From Trichomonas tenax (lineage: Eukaryota > Parabasalia > Trichomonadida > Trichomonadidae), in the NCBI GenBank assembly GCA_023091735.1, contig JALKBU010000007.1, forward strand, positions 1 through 64,000: 64,000 bases of DNA, given 5' to 3'. The position numbers were made by a program, and so were the translations under genes. This document shows, piece by piece, positions 27,650-39,169 of this stretch. The notes under the pieces are model-generated. The model was given only the letters and a program-made list of their open reading frames with translations, was not told the origin of the DNA and did not search any database. Within the stretch, counting starts at the first letter, position 1. The number at the start of each line of letters is the position of its first letter.

Positions 27650-29494
27650 TTAAAACTTGTTGTGTTTTCCAAACACTTGAACCCACGTTATCAAATCATC
27701 AGCTCTTCGTATGATTTTGTCTAGTTTGTTACACCATTCTTCTGCTGATCTGATGTCAACATTTCCATGATCTATTGATTTCCAAAGATGTAACTGCTTA
27801 GAAACATTTGTAGATATGTATGTCATCACTTTAGCGACTCTTTCTGCAGTAGAGACTCTATCTCTGTAGTTCCCAAGTGTCTTGTTGAGTTCTACCAATG
27901 ATTTGCTGATATAGTTGTCATCTCCTTTCATCTTCCTTAAACTTTCTCTCTTTCGAAGACTTTCGCGTTTCTTTGACAAAGATTCGCTCATTTTGGAAGT
28001 TGCATTCTCAATCTGACTAACGAATTTCGATAATATATAAATCCTATCATCATTGAAGCTTTGGCTCTCTGATAGAACACAATTTTCAGCTTTCTTTTTG
28101 TGAATATTTCTCGCATCATTAAGAAGTTTGATTTTTTCATGCTCCATTATTTCAATTGACTCCATAGTGTGGTTTATTTCTTCTAAAACATCGCTGACAT
28201 CTTGCTGTGCTTTGTTTACTGATAGTTGCAGTGAAGTATTGAGTTTTCTTTGTTTGTATTTTTCTTCAACAACTTGATCAGAGTTAACAATATCATCTTC
28301 GGGATTCTCTGCTTCTTCTGATCTCGTTATTTGTATCCTTAGGAGCTCTTTAAGTTCTTTCAATTCGCGAGAAAGCTGTTGTGAAAGGTCATCGTAATTA
28401 TCTGAAGAAACATTTTCTATTTCAATTTTTTGGTCTGTTTCATCAATGAAGTTATAAATTCGTTCATTTTCTTGTTCAATCTGCTGAAGATCTTTATCAA
28501 TGGCTTCTATCTCATGCTTCAAGTTGTCAATTACTTCCTCCTGCTTTGATTTGTCTCTGCACACCATCTCTAAGTCTGATTTTGACTGATTAAGCTCTTC
28601 TTCAATCATCGATGTTTCTTCTTCGAGTGCAATTTGACGAAGATTTGAGCGATTGTAGAGCGATGATCCTTGGTAAACACGCATTTTTGACATCTCCTCG
28701 AGCATCTCCAGCTTTTTTCGTAGGTTTTTTTCAATTTTGTACTTCTTTCTTTGTATTTCTGATTCATACATTCTGATTTGTTCGCGAATATCATTATATC
28801 CGGTATTCATGGTCTTGATTGAGGATTGTACATCACAGACTCTGTCAATCATCTCTGAAAGCTTCTGTTGATATTCAATTTCCTTTTTAATTCGTGATTT
28901 TGCTTTATCACGTTGAACAATCAAATTTCCGTATGTATCTATTTCTTTCTTTGTGTCTTCTATCAGTTGCTGATAGTGTTTGCAGTCAGATTGAATCAAA
29001 TTTGGTTCATTCGTAAGATTAATCTTAACTGAAGAATTTAACTGAGTATTGGTATCCTCTAATGCACTGTCCTGTTGTGTTAATGATTTCAGTTGCCTAG
29101 TAAGTGTTGTTAATGTTTTCGACAATTCAGTCTTTTGCTTGTTGTTTACAATCGCGTTATTACGTAAAGATGCAAGGCTTTGTCGTAGTAAATTCTCTTC
29201 TGTATCAAGTTTTGTATATTCTTCATTATATTGTTCCTCAAATGTTTTTTGAGATTCGTAGAGTTCTTTTCCTTTCTCCAAAACAGTATCAGCGTATTGC
29301 TGAAGTACAGAACTTCTATTTTTTATGTTCTGATATAAATTAGAAATAGTTATTCCAACATCTTGAATTTGAACATCACGAAAATCAATTTGTGCGTAGG
29401 TATTCTTGATCTGATCCTCGAAATTGTCCAATCTTTCACCAAGTTTGATGACTTCTTCACTCAAAAAGTGTTTTTCATCGATACAAAGATTCAT
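27650..29494 (-). CDS. Long coiled-coil protein, 614 aa
   Basis: The start is the ATG at 29494. Almost the entire length is charged heptad sequence with few Pro or Gly, predicting one long parallel or antiparallel coiled coil with short breaks near residues 150-160 and 385-400. The C-terminal 100 residues (SAEEWCNKLDKIIRRADDLI) are less regular and may form a small helical bundle. No motor head, kinase or membrane segment. Such proteins in trichomonads are often cytoskeletal, flagellar or Golgi-associated, but nothing here decides between these. The 3' end faces PRPP synthetase closely. Confidence 0.7.
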   Translation of the reverse strand: MNLCIDEKHFLSEEVIKLGERLDNFEDQIKNTYAQIDFRDVQIQDVGITISNLYQNIKNRSSVLQQYADTVLEKGKELYESQKTFEEQYNEEYTKLDTEENLLRQSLASLRNNAIVNNKQKTELSKTLTTLTRQLKSLTQQDSALEDTNTQLNSSVKINLTNEPNLIQSDCKHYQQLIEDTKKEIDTYGNLIVQRDKAKSRIKKEIEYQQKLSEMIDRVCDVQSSIKTMNTGYNDIREQIRMYESEIQRKKYKIEKNLRKKLEMLEEMSKMRVYQGSSLYNRSNLRQIALEEETSMIEEELNQSKSDLEMVCRDKSKQEEVIDNLKHEIEAIDKDLQQIEQENERIYNFIDETDQKIEIENVSSDNYDDLSQQLSRELKELKELLRIQITRSEEAENPEDDIVNSDQVVEEKYKQRKLNTSLQLSVNKAQQDVSDVLEEINHTMESIEIMEHEKIKLLNDARNIHKKKAENCVLSESQSFNDDRIYILSKFVSQIENATSKMSESLSKKRESLRKRESLRKMKGDDNYISKSLVELNKTLGNYRDRVSTAERVAKVMTYISTNVSKQLHLWKSIDHGNVDIRSAEEWCNKLDKIIRRADDLITWVQVFGKHNKF

Positions 29495-29678
29495 CAAATA
29501 TTTTTTAAACGTCTTTTTAGAAAGTATTTTTTCATTAAAAACTCATTATTACAGGGGCTGAATCTAAACTTTGTTACCATTTGATTATTCAGCGAAGATT
29601 GCTATAGCTATACTGTAGCTGAAATTGAAGGAGTCAACACACAATTCATTTCGCATTTTTTTATTTGATTATTAATGT

Positions 29679-29811
29679 AATTCTAGGAACTCAATATTGC
29701 GTATATAATTGAGGCATATAATGTAATCAAGCAAACGCATACCATAGCGATGCTGGATATGTATTAGTTATCACTGTGTTGTACATGTCAATTCTAGGAA
29801 CTCAATATTGC
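29679..29811. repeat. 22-bp direct repeat, 111 bp apart
   Basis: AATTCTAGGAACTCAATATTGC is present at 29679-29700 and again at 29790-29811. The intervening sequence is unique. It lies in a gene-free spacer upstream of the coiled-coil gene. Possible footprint of an excised element or local duplication. Confidence 0.5.
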
Positions 29812-30059
29812 ATAGAAATTGATTTGATCATTTCTATTTGATTGATTTAAAAATGATTTAACCTATATAGATATATTTTTAAAATGATCCAAATGTTGGA
29901 TTGATGGAATGCTTATCTGTGAATGCATGGACTAACGATAGAATGATATGTGTTTTTTATGACCATAATTATAAAAATATGATCGATAGTAATTATTATT
30001 AAAAAGCAGCATCAATGCTCGTAAAGTCTATTGAACTGTATTGAATTCATTTACTACCA

Positions 30060-31704
30060 GGGAAGAATGCAGAAAAATAGTTAGCCCAATCAGTGATATC
30101 ATCCGAATCGTCTTTAAATCCATATCAACATTCTTCGGAATCTTTTTTTACATTTAATGTTACATTCATCTGAGTCTTCTTCATATTCATTTGAATTCTC
30201 ATCAGTTGATTTTTCATCCTTCTTTTCAATTATCTTTGCATTTTTAATCATATGCTCTTTTGCTCCATACTTCAAAAGAATGTCTTAGAATTCATCTTTT
30301 CCTTCTCTTATGCAATATGATAAAGGAGACAACATTGGGTTTCTGTTTTTGTCGTATAAAACTAAATTCGTGTTTGCACCGTTTTTCAGCAACAAATCTA
30401 ACATTTCCTTATTATTTTCATCGATTGCAGCTGTCAATGCGTACAATGCTTCAGGGTTTGTGCTGATAACATTGACATTTGCACTTTTTCAATAAGAATT
30501 TTAGCCATGTTGTATTGATTTTTCTGCACAGCTCTTATGAGAAGAGTGTCGTTGTAAACGCTAAAAATTTCATTCACATCGCAGTTTCGTTATATGAAAA
30601 TACTGAAAATCTCCATATTGCATAACCAAAAGGAGTTAACTCATAATTTCCATTTGAATATTTCCTTGATAAATCAGCGCCATAATTAATTAAAATCTTT
30701 GCAGCATCTGCTCTTTCATTTTGCAGAGCTATTTTAAGCCGCGTGATCCAAAATTTATCTTTATTGAAAACTTTGTAGCATTGTAAACTTGGGTCTTCAC
30801 CATTATTTAAAATATATTCAACTACTGAATCAGGGCAGTAACGTAATGCAGTTACTAAGCATGTTCCAATTAATTGGAATCTGAAAACGAATTAATATTC
30901 AACTGCGACTTCAAAATTTGAATTAATATTTGCTCCACTAATGATGGAAAATATAAATCCAGGAACACATCCATTCTTTAATGCTAAAACAGGATTTGGA
31001 AATTCAGTTTATGTATAATTGATAAGCCAAAAAGCCATTTCGATTCTGTTGTATTGGAATGCATAATTTAAACAGTGATCGAAAGTGAACGCAGCAGAAT
31101 GCATTGCTAACAAAATTTCCATATTTCCGCCATTAATTACTAATTCTTCTATATCATTAAGCTTGCATATTTCAGAATAAAAATTAATAAAGAGCATTTT
31201 GAAGATGTTAACTGATCCATATTCCATGCAAGTGCGAATTATTCCTTTAAAATCTTTGTAAAATTCATCATAATTGCTAATATATTTATCGACGTCGTCA
31301 TTCATTAGAATCTCATCAAATTCTTCATTTCCATTGCGATTCGTCACCTCAAACAAATATAGTTGTTTATCATTTAATTCTGTCATTGAGTTTTGGTCGT
31401 AATGCCTAACAATGTTATCTCTAAGAGTAATATATTTATCACTAATTTTTTTCCTTCCTTGTTCGAAAACATGAAGGAAATTATTAATGTCTGAAATGTA
31501 GATATGATTTTTATCTATGTAGTGAATAACAAATTTGCACATTTCATCCATAGTTTTCTCATTATTTTCCCAATCCCATAATATTGAAGTAAAATCATGA
31601 TATTCTTGCAGTTCGGCAGGAATTTCTTGTTCCCTTAAATATTCAAGGTACAATCCATTTGCTTTTATAATATGTTTAAAGTTTAATGAACTTGCGTTTC
31701 CCAT
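30060..31704 (-). pseudogene. Ankyrin-repeat protein (DUF3447-type) pseudogene
   Basis: The 5' part is an intact 231-codon frame (31704 to 31009) starting MGNASSLNF, with the helical N-terminal region typical of the large trichomonad ankyrin family, ending in EYGSVNIFKMLFINF and IEELVINGGNMEILLAMHSA. The frame ends in a stop at 31009, but ankyrin-like sequence continues in shifted frames: PNPVLALKNGCVPGF, NERADAAKILINYGADLS, EALYALTAAIDENNKEMLDL, LLKNGANTNLVLYDKNRNP, DILLKYGAKEHMI. Several further stops and frameshifts lie in between. Hence a once full-length gene is decayed; a truncated N-terminal product is possible. MG at the start would allow N-myristoylation if expressed. Confidence 0.75.
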
Positions 31705-32905
31705 TTTTGCAACTTTTCACACCATTTTTAATTCTTTAGAAAGAGTTCTGAACAAAGCATTAATATTGTTATCAACTAAACGTTCATTTCTGTGTAAGTT
31801 TTCTAGCTGAGTACTGAAAAATACTTGAAAAACTTAACTGAAAATTAAAAATTATAAAAAGTGGCAAAAATGGAGAAACTAAAAAATTGGGCACTGCAAT
31901 TTCCCTCAAAACCCCATAAAATTCGATAATTTTAATGACCATTTTGTTAGCAACACTGTAAGCATATAATATCTCAAGGAAAAATCTTGGTCAAAAAAAT
32001 AATTCTTGAGAAAATTCAACACGATTAATTCGAAAAGGTGACAAAAATGAATACCTTATAGAATTAATTGTATACTTTTAATGACAATCGAGTTATGCAT
32101 TTCTAGAAATGATCGATAAATTTCATGATTGATTGAGACCACCAAATACCTTGATTTGTTTCGCTTAGAGTTAAGGCTTCCAAACTCTCATCCTTCAGAG
32201 TATTGTAAAAATGAAGACTTTTAATATTAATACGATCAAAAAGAGGAGGGGAAAAACGATAAATTCTTCACAGGATAAGCATGGTATTGATGTTTTCGTT
32301 CGATGAAAACGATCTTCCATCGGACAGTTAACTTAACCCCCTTGACTGTGGAAAAATTGAATTCATAACCTTGCCATTTTGTTTTAAAACGTTTCAACTA
32401 CACTTTAAATGTTTGGGCAATAGAACATTAAACACGATGATTCATAAAAATCGAGATACCTTATTTTTTGAGAAAGATCAAAAGTTCCTGACTTAGAAGA
32501 TGTAAAAATGATTTCCTATGCACAGAGATAACGAAAACCAAAGAATAATGTGGCCATTTTTTTCACAGACGTCTGTATCGAAAATGCCTTAAAATATATA
32601 TTGGTGCAGTATGCTGTACAGATTTACACTGGAAATAATAAATTTTAGTGATTTATAAATAAAGTTTAGTTTTTTTTGTTTTTTGAGGCTTTAAAAATGT
32701 AAGTTATACAGTTGGCACATACATATTATGATAATTTAGTGTGACTGTGAGTTTAATTCAAAAAAATAAATCAAATTGAATGGATCAAAATTGAGTTTTT
32801 GACTTATTTCACAAAAATTGTGAAATCAACAAAATCAATTGATTGGAAATATCGAAAAGATCAAATAATTGATAGCACAACTTATGCACCATTGGGAACA
32901 TTATC
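31705..32905. other. Gene-free AT-rich spacer
   Basis: 1.2 kb with no credible frame and no strong repeat found by eye. Several short stretches resemble each other in style (AAAATTCGATAATTTTAATGACC and similar) but not well enough to call a repeat. Confidence 0.4.
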
Positions 32906-33347
32906 AAAGTCGAAAATTTGATATGTAATGTTCCCAATGAGCAAATTTAATGTGAATTTGAGATAGCATAACCCTATGTATGCTCGATGCATGAGCAAAG
33001 GAATGTCATTTGACTACTGCGCGTAGCATATTTTTTCTTTCCTATTTTTTGATTTCTCTACCGGAACTCTAGCAAAAATAAGCGAGCGAACGCTATAATA
33101 GTGAGATGTATTTGTTATAATCATCAAAGAGATTCATAACGGAAGCCCATTAATGATTTGTAATGGGTTTTTGTTTGTAATCATATCATGATTAAGTAAT
33201 ACCTTGCTAAGATCATGAAACAAATTGCACCACTAGAATCAGAACCCACAAAAAGCACGTAAATATTTCATCAGATTCGTCCAGAAAGGGGGGTTACTCG
33301 TTAAAAATCGCAAAACTCAAAAGAGTAAAAGAGAAAAAAGTGGAGCC
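32906..33347. mobile_element. Element A, copy 2 (left-truncated)
   Basis: It matches element A copy 1 from AAAGTCGAAAATTTGATATG through the right terminus GAGAAAAAAGTGGAGCC, but without the left 370 bp or so. It is uninterrupted at the TGATTTGT site where element B inserted in copy 1, and so proves the empty site. Confidence 0.75.
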
Positions 33348-33724
33348 ATGAAAATTTATAAAGTTTTCCATTTCTAATGAGTTTGATATTATATGATCTA
33401 TTGTATATTTTAATGTGTGTTATATGTATATTTAATGATATTTTGCAATGTTTATGTTCATCAAATGAAGCTGTTCTTCTTTATTTTATAAATGATAATG
33501 AAATGTTAAATTAATAAAATCTCATTGTAGAATAAGGGATGCTGATCAAACATCATACAATATTATAGTACATAAGATGCTAAATCTATATCTAGAATTG
33601 CAAACCAATTTCTCTGCTTCATAATGAGTTTGAGACAACTTTTGTAACTCGTTGTAAATTTTTGAGATTTATGTTATAGACAGTATTTACAATGTGCTTA
33701 GAAAGATTTTGTAAATGAAAAATT

Positions 33725-33736
33725 TCATTTTTATTA
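33725..33736 (+). promoter_or_regulatory. Initiator-like TCATTTTTATTA abutting the start codon
   Basis: It matches the trichomonad initiator consensus TCAYTWYTCATTA well and ends directly at the ATG of the glycosyltransferase gene. If the A of TCA is the first transcribed base, the 5' leader is only 10 nt. Confidence 0.55.
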
Positions 33737-34945
33737 ATGGCAGGAAGAATTATCATCTACGCGAGTTCTCACGGATGGGGCCACAACGCGCGTTTGATTC
33801 CGATCATTGACCAACTTTGGGAATATCCCATCGAGATAGTTTCGACCGCTCCTGAGTGGTTCATCAAAACATCAATAAAACATTGGAGAAAGAAACAAAT
33901 CATCGTTCGCCCGATAAAAACTGACCCCGGGTGTACTCAAATCGACCCATTTACGATCAATGAAGAAGTTTCAATTAATAATTGGATTCAAATTTGGGAA
34001 TCAAAGGATAAATTGCTAGAAGAAGAGCTGAAATATTTACGTTCTGGAAGCCCCGTTCGCTTAGTTATCTCAGATATTTCTTATTTTGGTCAATTAGTTG
34101 CAGAAAATCTTAAAGTCCCTTCAGTCTGCGTTGCAACGTTTGATTGGGAGTTTGTTTACAAGAACATAATGCCAAAGAACGAAAAACTCAAACAAATTAT
34201 TACTGAAGTTGATGAAATCAGCAAAAGATTCGATTACTGCTTGATTCCTGGTACTGTTTGCGAACCTCTTTGCATAGGCAAAGAACAAATCAAATTCCAC
34301 TGGCTTTCAAGAAAACCAAAAATTCCAAGAACAGAAATGAGACAGAAGCTCAATTTGAATCTCTACATGGACTCTGTTCTTCTCAGCTTCGGTGGACACA
34401 CATTAAACAAGATTCCAACACATATTTGGTCACAATATGGAAATATTCAGTTTTTCGTCTTAATGGGAGAAAATGAGTGCACAAAGGAACCAGCAGAGAA
34501 TGTTCACTTCCTTCCTAACAAAAAATGGTCGAGAATGCACACTGATTTAATTAATACTGTTGATTGCGTCTTCGGAAAAGTTGGTTATGGACTTTGCTCT
34601 GAAGTCACACACTGCAAGAAGCCATTCCTCAATGTCGCAAGTAATTGGAACCCAGAATCCAAAGTTTTGGAGAGATTCATGGAAACAACTGTTCCTATGC
34701 AAACAATCACTGAAGAACAGTTCTTAAATGGCGAATGGGAGCCTCTTTTAGCACTGGTCGAAGCAGATCGTGATCCAGAGAGATATGTTGATGTCCCTGT
34801 CGATGGTGAAGTCCAAATTGCCGATTGGATTCGAAAATTACTCGGTGATAAAAAACCAATAGATTTCCAGATCTCATTATGGGTCTATGGAATCATATTG
34901 GTCTTCATTTCATGGATTATCCTTCAAATTGGAAAAAAGCACTAA
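33737..34945 (+). CDS. MurG-like (GT-B) glycosyltransferase with C-terminal membrane anchor
   Basis: 402 aa. The N-terminus RIIIYASSHGWGHNARLIPIIDQL is the glycine/His-rich first loop of GT-B enzymes such as MurG and the glycosyltransferase-like domain of L-arabinokinase-type proteins. The second half holds VLLSFGGHTLNKIP, VHFLPNKKWSRMHTDLI and a nucleotide-sugar-site-like GKVGYGLCSEVTHCKKPFLNV. Residues about 376-396 (ISLWVYGIILVFISWIILQI) form one hydrophobic helix followed by GKKH, so the catalytic domain is probably held on the cytosolic face of a membrane (tail anchor). Donor and acceptor are unknown. The start is fixed by the adjoining initiator-like sequence. The stop overlaps TAAAA. 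Confidence 0.7.
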   Translation: MAGRIIIYASSHGWGHNARLIPIIDQLWEYPIEIVSTAPEWFIKTSIKHWRKKQIIVRPIKTDPGCTQIDPFTINEEVSINNWIQIWESKDKLLEEELKYLRSGSPVRLVISDISYFGQLVAENLKVPSVCVATFDWEFVYKNIMPKNEKLKQIITEVDEISKRFDYCLIPGTVCEPLCIGKEQIKFHWLSRKPKIPRTEMRQKLNLNLYMDSVLLSFGGHTLNKIPTHIWSQYGNIQFFVLMGENECTKEPAENVHFLPNKKWSRMHTDLINTVDCVFGKVGYGLCSEVTHCKKPFLNVASNWNPESKVLERFMETTVPMQTITEEQFLNGEWEPLLALVEADRDPERYVDVPVDGEVQIADWIRKLLGDKKPIDFQISLWVYGIILVFISWIILQIGKKH

Positions 34946-35061
34946 AAATCTGTTATTTTCAAATATAAAACTTCATTCCGAAAACCTTAATTATGCATCA
35001 AAATAAATTATCTCATATTCAAAATAAAATTTTGCCCATCAATTTATTAATTTCATGTCAT

Positions 35062-35725
35062 TGGACTTTATGGGAATAAAGTAGTTTAACGGAATTAAGT
35101 ATTCTTTTTCCGGATAAACTCAATTAGGAATAACCGCCGGAATTTGTCATTGGAATAATGGAGTTTATCCGATTTGCCATAAATATATGGAATTATTGTC
35201 CCTATTGGAATTAAGACTTAAGTTGATATAGTATATTGGAATAAACTTTTTGGTGAGGAATAGGGTTTAAGGATTTGTGAACAGTTATTTGCTTTCGAAC
35301 ACATTCTGTTGTTGTTACTAGGGAATGTCCATATAATGTTATTATATTCATGATATGCATAGTATTATAATATATTTATATGCTAAAAGCTAAGATGTAT
35401 AAATGCTGTTTTTGATTATTGTATAATGATTGCTCAGAAAATTTCCCCTTGATTTCAAAATTTTACCCTTATCCACTAATGGATTTAACCTTATATTGAT
35501 TTGCAATTCCTATTATTTCGGATTTGAAGAATAAAGGGTACTTTATTCCAATATACTATATCGACTTAAGTCTTAATTCCAATAGGGACAATAATTCCAT
35601 ATATTTATGGCAAATCGGATAAACTCCATTATTCCAATGATAAATTCCGGCGGTTATTCCTAATTGAGTTTATCCGGAAAAAGGATACTTAATTCCGTTA
35701 AACTACTTTATTCCCATAAAGTCCA
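35062..35725. mobile_element. Element D, 664 bp with 184-bp terminal inverted repeats
   Basis: 35062-35245 and 35542-35725 are inverted copies with about three differences in 184 bp. They start TGGACTTTATGGGAATAAAG and contain many GGAATAA-like words. ATT borders both outer edges, which could be a 3-bp target duplication, though the edge cannot be placed to the base. The 296-bp centre has no coding frame. Non-autonomous, MITE-like, and probably recent. Confidence 0.75.
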
Positions 35726-35848
35726 TTCTGTTGTATCTATCAAGGCCTTTATGGCTCTAAAGAGGTTCTATATTGCTTGATACAATTTTGGGAGTGGAGC
35801 GGGGAAATAAAAATTCTATGAAAAAAATTTTGACATCAGAAAAAGATA

Positions 35849-36595
35849 ATGCACGAATTTGATTTGTCGGGGAAAGATTTTGATAGTTTTGCTTCTCACT
35901 TTTCAAACAATGGACGCGATAAAAAGGCAACAATTGGTAATTTGAATTGCTGGAACGTCCCTATTTTAGCGAAAAAAGGAGATACAATAATTCATCAACC
36001 AAATTCTGGCCCTTGTGGCTTTTTTGCATCGATACAAGCCGAGTTTTTGCATTTACTTATAGAAAAGCAAGGTAAAATAGCATTTTCTGAAGGAATATTA
36101 ATTTCAATTTTGACAATCATGGAAAGAATCAATGTTAGATACGAAATATGCACAAACATTGATATCAAAATCAGAAAAGCACACTTTGTTTGCTTCAATT
36201 CTAAAGATGAAGCATTCGATTATCTTCGTAATATTAGATATAACGAACTGAACAATGCCTGTTTGCTTGCTGCTGTCAGCTTTGCATTCATGAGTCGTCA
36301 CAATGATTGGTACGATAATATGCCTGCTCCATTTGTTTATTCAGATCAAAACACTTCAATGCTTTTTGTTTTCTTGATTTTAACCGGACAAATAGACGGA
36401 CAGTCTCCAAGGCAGAGATATATGTGTGTTAAAATACTTGGAAATCCTGGTGTGAATCAAACATATTTTAATGAAACTGCTGGAATCGTTGTGTTTTATA
36501 ATTCGATTCACTTTTATGCTGGAATGAAAGAAAAGGACTATTACTTAATATTTGATACATTGGGAAAAGGAAATGTTAAACAAATTAAAGCTTGA
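35849..36595 (+). CDS. MINDY-type (MINDY-3/4-like) deubiquitinase
   Basis: 248 aa. QPNSGPCGFFASIQAEFL contains the family active site: Gln50 (oxyanion) and catalytic Cys56 in GPCG, followed by the A-x-QA-FL helix, as in the FAM188/DUF4205 proteins now called MINDY-3/4. GIVVFYNSIHFYAGMKE carries the likely catalytic His (about 221), in the strand that reads VF--HYTVLF in homologues. MINDY enzymes cleave K48-linked polyubiquitin. At 248 aa this is close to a minimal catalytic domain with no extra ubiquitin-binding region visible. It is flanked by mobile elements on both sides (D ends 123 bp upstream), and AT-rich codon use suggests low expression. Confidence 0.7.
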   Translation: MHEFDLSGKDFDSFASHFSNNGRDKKATIGNLNCWNVPILAKKGDTIIHQPNSGPCGFFASIQAEFLHLLIEKQGKIAFSEGILISILTIMERINVRYEICTNIDIKIRKAHFVCFNSKDEAFDYLRNIRYNELNNACLLAAVSFAFMSRHNDWYDNMPAPFVYSDQNTSMLFVFLILTGQIDGQSPRQRYMCVKILGNPGVNQTYFNETAGIVVFYNSIHFYAGMKEKDYYLIFDTLGKGNVKQIKA

Positions 36596-36872
36596 AATAT
36601 CAAATGTGCATAGAAAACATCAGATTTGATCATCATAGACTGATTTACAAATTGCTTGATAATCACTAATTTGCACAAGCTTTTTATGTCGTTTGTTTTT
36701 ATCTATATTATTTACATCATATCTTTCCTTAATTAATAATGGTATATGTGAATGCATCTAACGTACTATGATCTTCTAAAGTTGGTTTTTAGAAATTAGT
36801 GAGAGAAAAATTATATAAAATTTCGGTGAAAGAGCCTGAAAATCAAAATAAATAATCACTCATAACTTTTAT

Positions 36873-39124
36873 ATATATAAACTGCCTGCCCAAAGGTGGC
36901 CCTTAGTCAATTAAGGTTATTCTATAAATTTTAATGTACGTTTAGTCACCTCAGTAAGACAAACCCGAAATATTCCAACAAGTTTCAATGGACTCACTCT
37001 AAGGGTCCCGCAGATGTACGGATTGGCAAAGTGACATTTTTGCTTTATCTTCTGGCAATCCAAATATGCAAAAAATCGGGGCCTCCGGCCAACGAAATCA
37101 CCAAATTAATTTCAAAGAATAACTTATATGTCCCCCTCCCTTTTCTTTTCTTCTTTTTTCCTTTCTCCTCCTTCTATTCTCTTTTCCCCGTATTTTTCTC
37201 GATCTTAATTCAAATTTTCATTATTAATAATTGAAAAGCAAACACAAATAAGAATTTAGATAACAAAAGAAATATAATTTAGATATACTGCATGCTAACT
37301 TTGTTTTATTTCAAACATAAAAATCAAATCGGAATTATTACGAAAACTTTAAAGGACTATAGTTAAAGGATAACTTCAGCGTCATTGAGTGAAGTTGTGA
37401 CAGAGTAAACGTTACATATTATGATTTTTTTTTACATTTTTTTACAACTGAATGCATCCTCATTAACTTTGTTCAATCATCGATTCTATGAGGACGTTGT
37501 GGTAAAATGAATTTGAATTTTTCGATAAATATTAAATGAAATAATTATGTCATTTGTTGCGTAGTTTGTATATCATTTTCGATGAGGAATGTATGGGTAA
37601 CATGAAAATAGCTTTTCATTCGAATGCATTCTGATGTCATAAATTGATGTTGAATTTTCTGCAAAAACATGACGTAGAAGTGATTGATTTCTTGCTCTAT
37701 GTATTGCAAAGTGAATAATGATGCATAAAAGCGTAATATTGAAATGCGAAAAATTTGGACTGCAAAAATGGAACTGTTTGAGAAATACATTATGGATCAT
37801 TTGAGTAATGATGATGTTTTTCTTGCTTCACAACTCTGTAATTTAAAAATTATATGATATGGGAGTAAGTTTGCAGATGTTTTCAGATGAATAGATAGCA
37901 TTTAGCAGCACTTGCTGTGCCTGGATGCATTTAGTCCAATAAACTCGCCGAATTTGATATTTTCTCTGAGTGCCGCAATGAAACTAGTGTTGCTTGGAAT
38001 GTCAATTTTGTCGCTCAAATTGTCACTTTCCGAAATTGAATTGAGAGTAAAAGAACGATTATTTACGATTATTGTTCAAAAACGATTATTATCCATTAAA
38101 AGTGACATACTATAGGCAGCCCCTTTAATACTTTGGGTGAATAACCCAACAATGTATTGACAAATTTGAAATTTTGAAATTTTTGGAGCATCACATTGTA
38201 AACCTAAAATAAATCAATTTGTATTATTTATTTTTCAAAATTTTCAAGATTTTTCTATTGAAAGATCAAAAAAAAGACATAAATAATGCTCAAAAAATTA
38301 TGGTCGGGGACTCAATGGAGAGAATATAAAATGGCTGATCAATTTGGTCGGACAATTTCCGATCCGTACGCTGATGAGATTTAACAGCGGATGAAGCAAA
38401 AATATATTAACTTAAATTCATCATCAAATTTAATCATTAAAAACATCGATTTTTGCTTTCAACCTATGTCAATACTCATTGCAAGTCTTTTAATAGCGTT
38501 TAATACAACTTTTACTACATTCTTTTAGTCATATTGGTCAATATATTTTCAAAATATATTTACTTTTATTTAAATGCATTCTTCTCCTAGGTTTACGCTT
38601 TGGCAATAAAGAAATGCTTTCCACAGCCAAATTTAGCATTAAGAAAAATAATTCAAAAAATTAACATTTTTGATTTAGAAAGATGTTATACAGCTTCCAT
38701 GAATACACTGCAAATGTCCAATAGAACCTATCCTTACTGAAATTCCGCTTTTTCCCACATATTTCCAATTTTCAAAAATCTGTTTTATCTGTTTTAAGAC
38801 ATTACACACTTATAAAGCTTTTATTTATTCTTGAGCGATGATTATTCGTTGTTAATTCATGATAATCTCGCTTATATGTTTATAATCACACTTTGATATC
38901 ACATTTTTATACGAGATTTATGTTTTTTTATAGACCCTAAACCTAGACCAGTTTGTACCTACTGTAGCTGCCCTGGTATTTATGTCCTAAATAAACTCCT
39001 TTATAGTGATAAAATTCGACATATTTTGTTCCCTAAGTTAGCCCCTATGTTTGAAAGCTTTTTAATCGTCATTTATCTCAATTCCTCTCAATATGGGCCA
39101 CCTTTGGGCAACCAGTTTATATAT
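36873..39124. mobile_element. Possible older element bounded by a 30-bp inverted repeat, containing element B copy 2
   Basis: ATATATAAACTGCCTGCCCA (36873-36892) continues AAGGTGGCCC. Its inverted counterpart is at 39095-39124 with two differences in 30 bp. They enclose 2252 bp, of which 1352 bp is element B copy 2, leaving about 900 bp of possible host element. No target duplication found. The repeat may be a terminal inverted repeat, but chance juxtaposition of two unrelated copies is possible. Confidence 0.35.
37017..38368. mobile_element. Element B, copy 2 (1352 bp, inverted relative to copy 1)
   Basis: The ends are TACGGATTGG and, reverse complemented, TACGGATCGGAAA. The flanks are CGCAGATG (37009-37016) and CGCTGATG (38369-38376), an 8-bp target duplication with one substitution. 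The body is highly similar to 16011-17345 in opposite orientation, including the pyrimidine-rich tract at 37130-37205. No transposase. Its short frames are shared with copy 1, but I do not believe they encode proteins. Confidence 0.8.
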
Positions 39125-39128
39125 TTGA

Positions 39129-39169
39129 GCCGTTTTTAGAATTGAGCAAAACTCAATTCTAAAAACGGC
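39129..39169. repeat. Perfect 18-bp palindromic hairpin
   Basis: GCCGTTTTTAGAATTGAG, a CAAAA spacer, and the exact complement. It is immediately outside the right copy of the 30-bp inverted repeat at 39095-39124. Possible cruciform, transcription terminator or element end. Confidence 0.6.
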
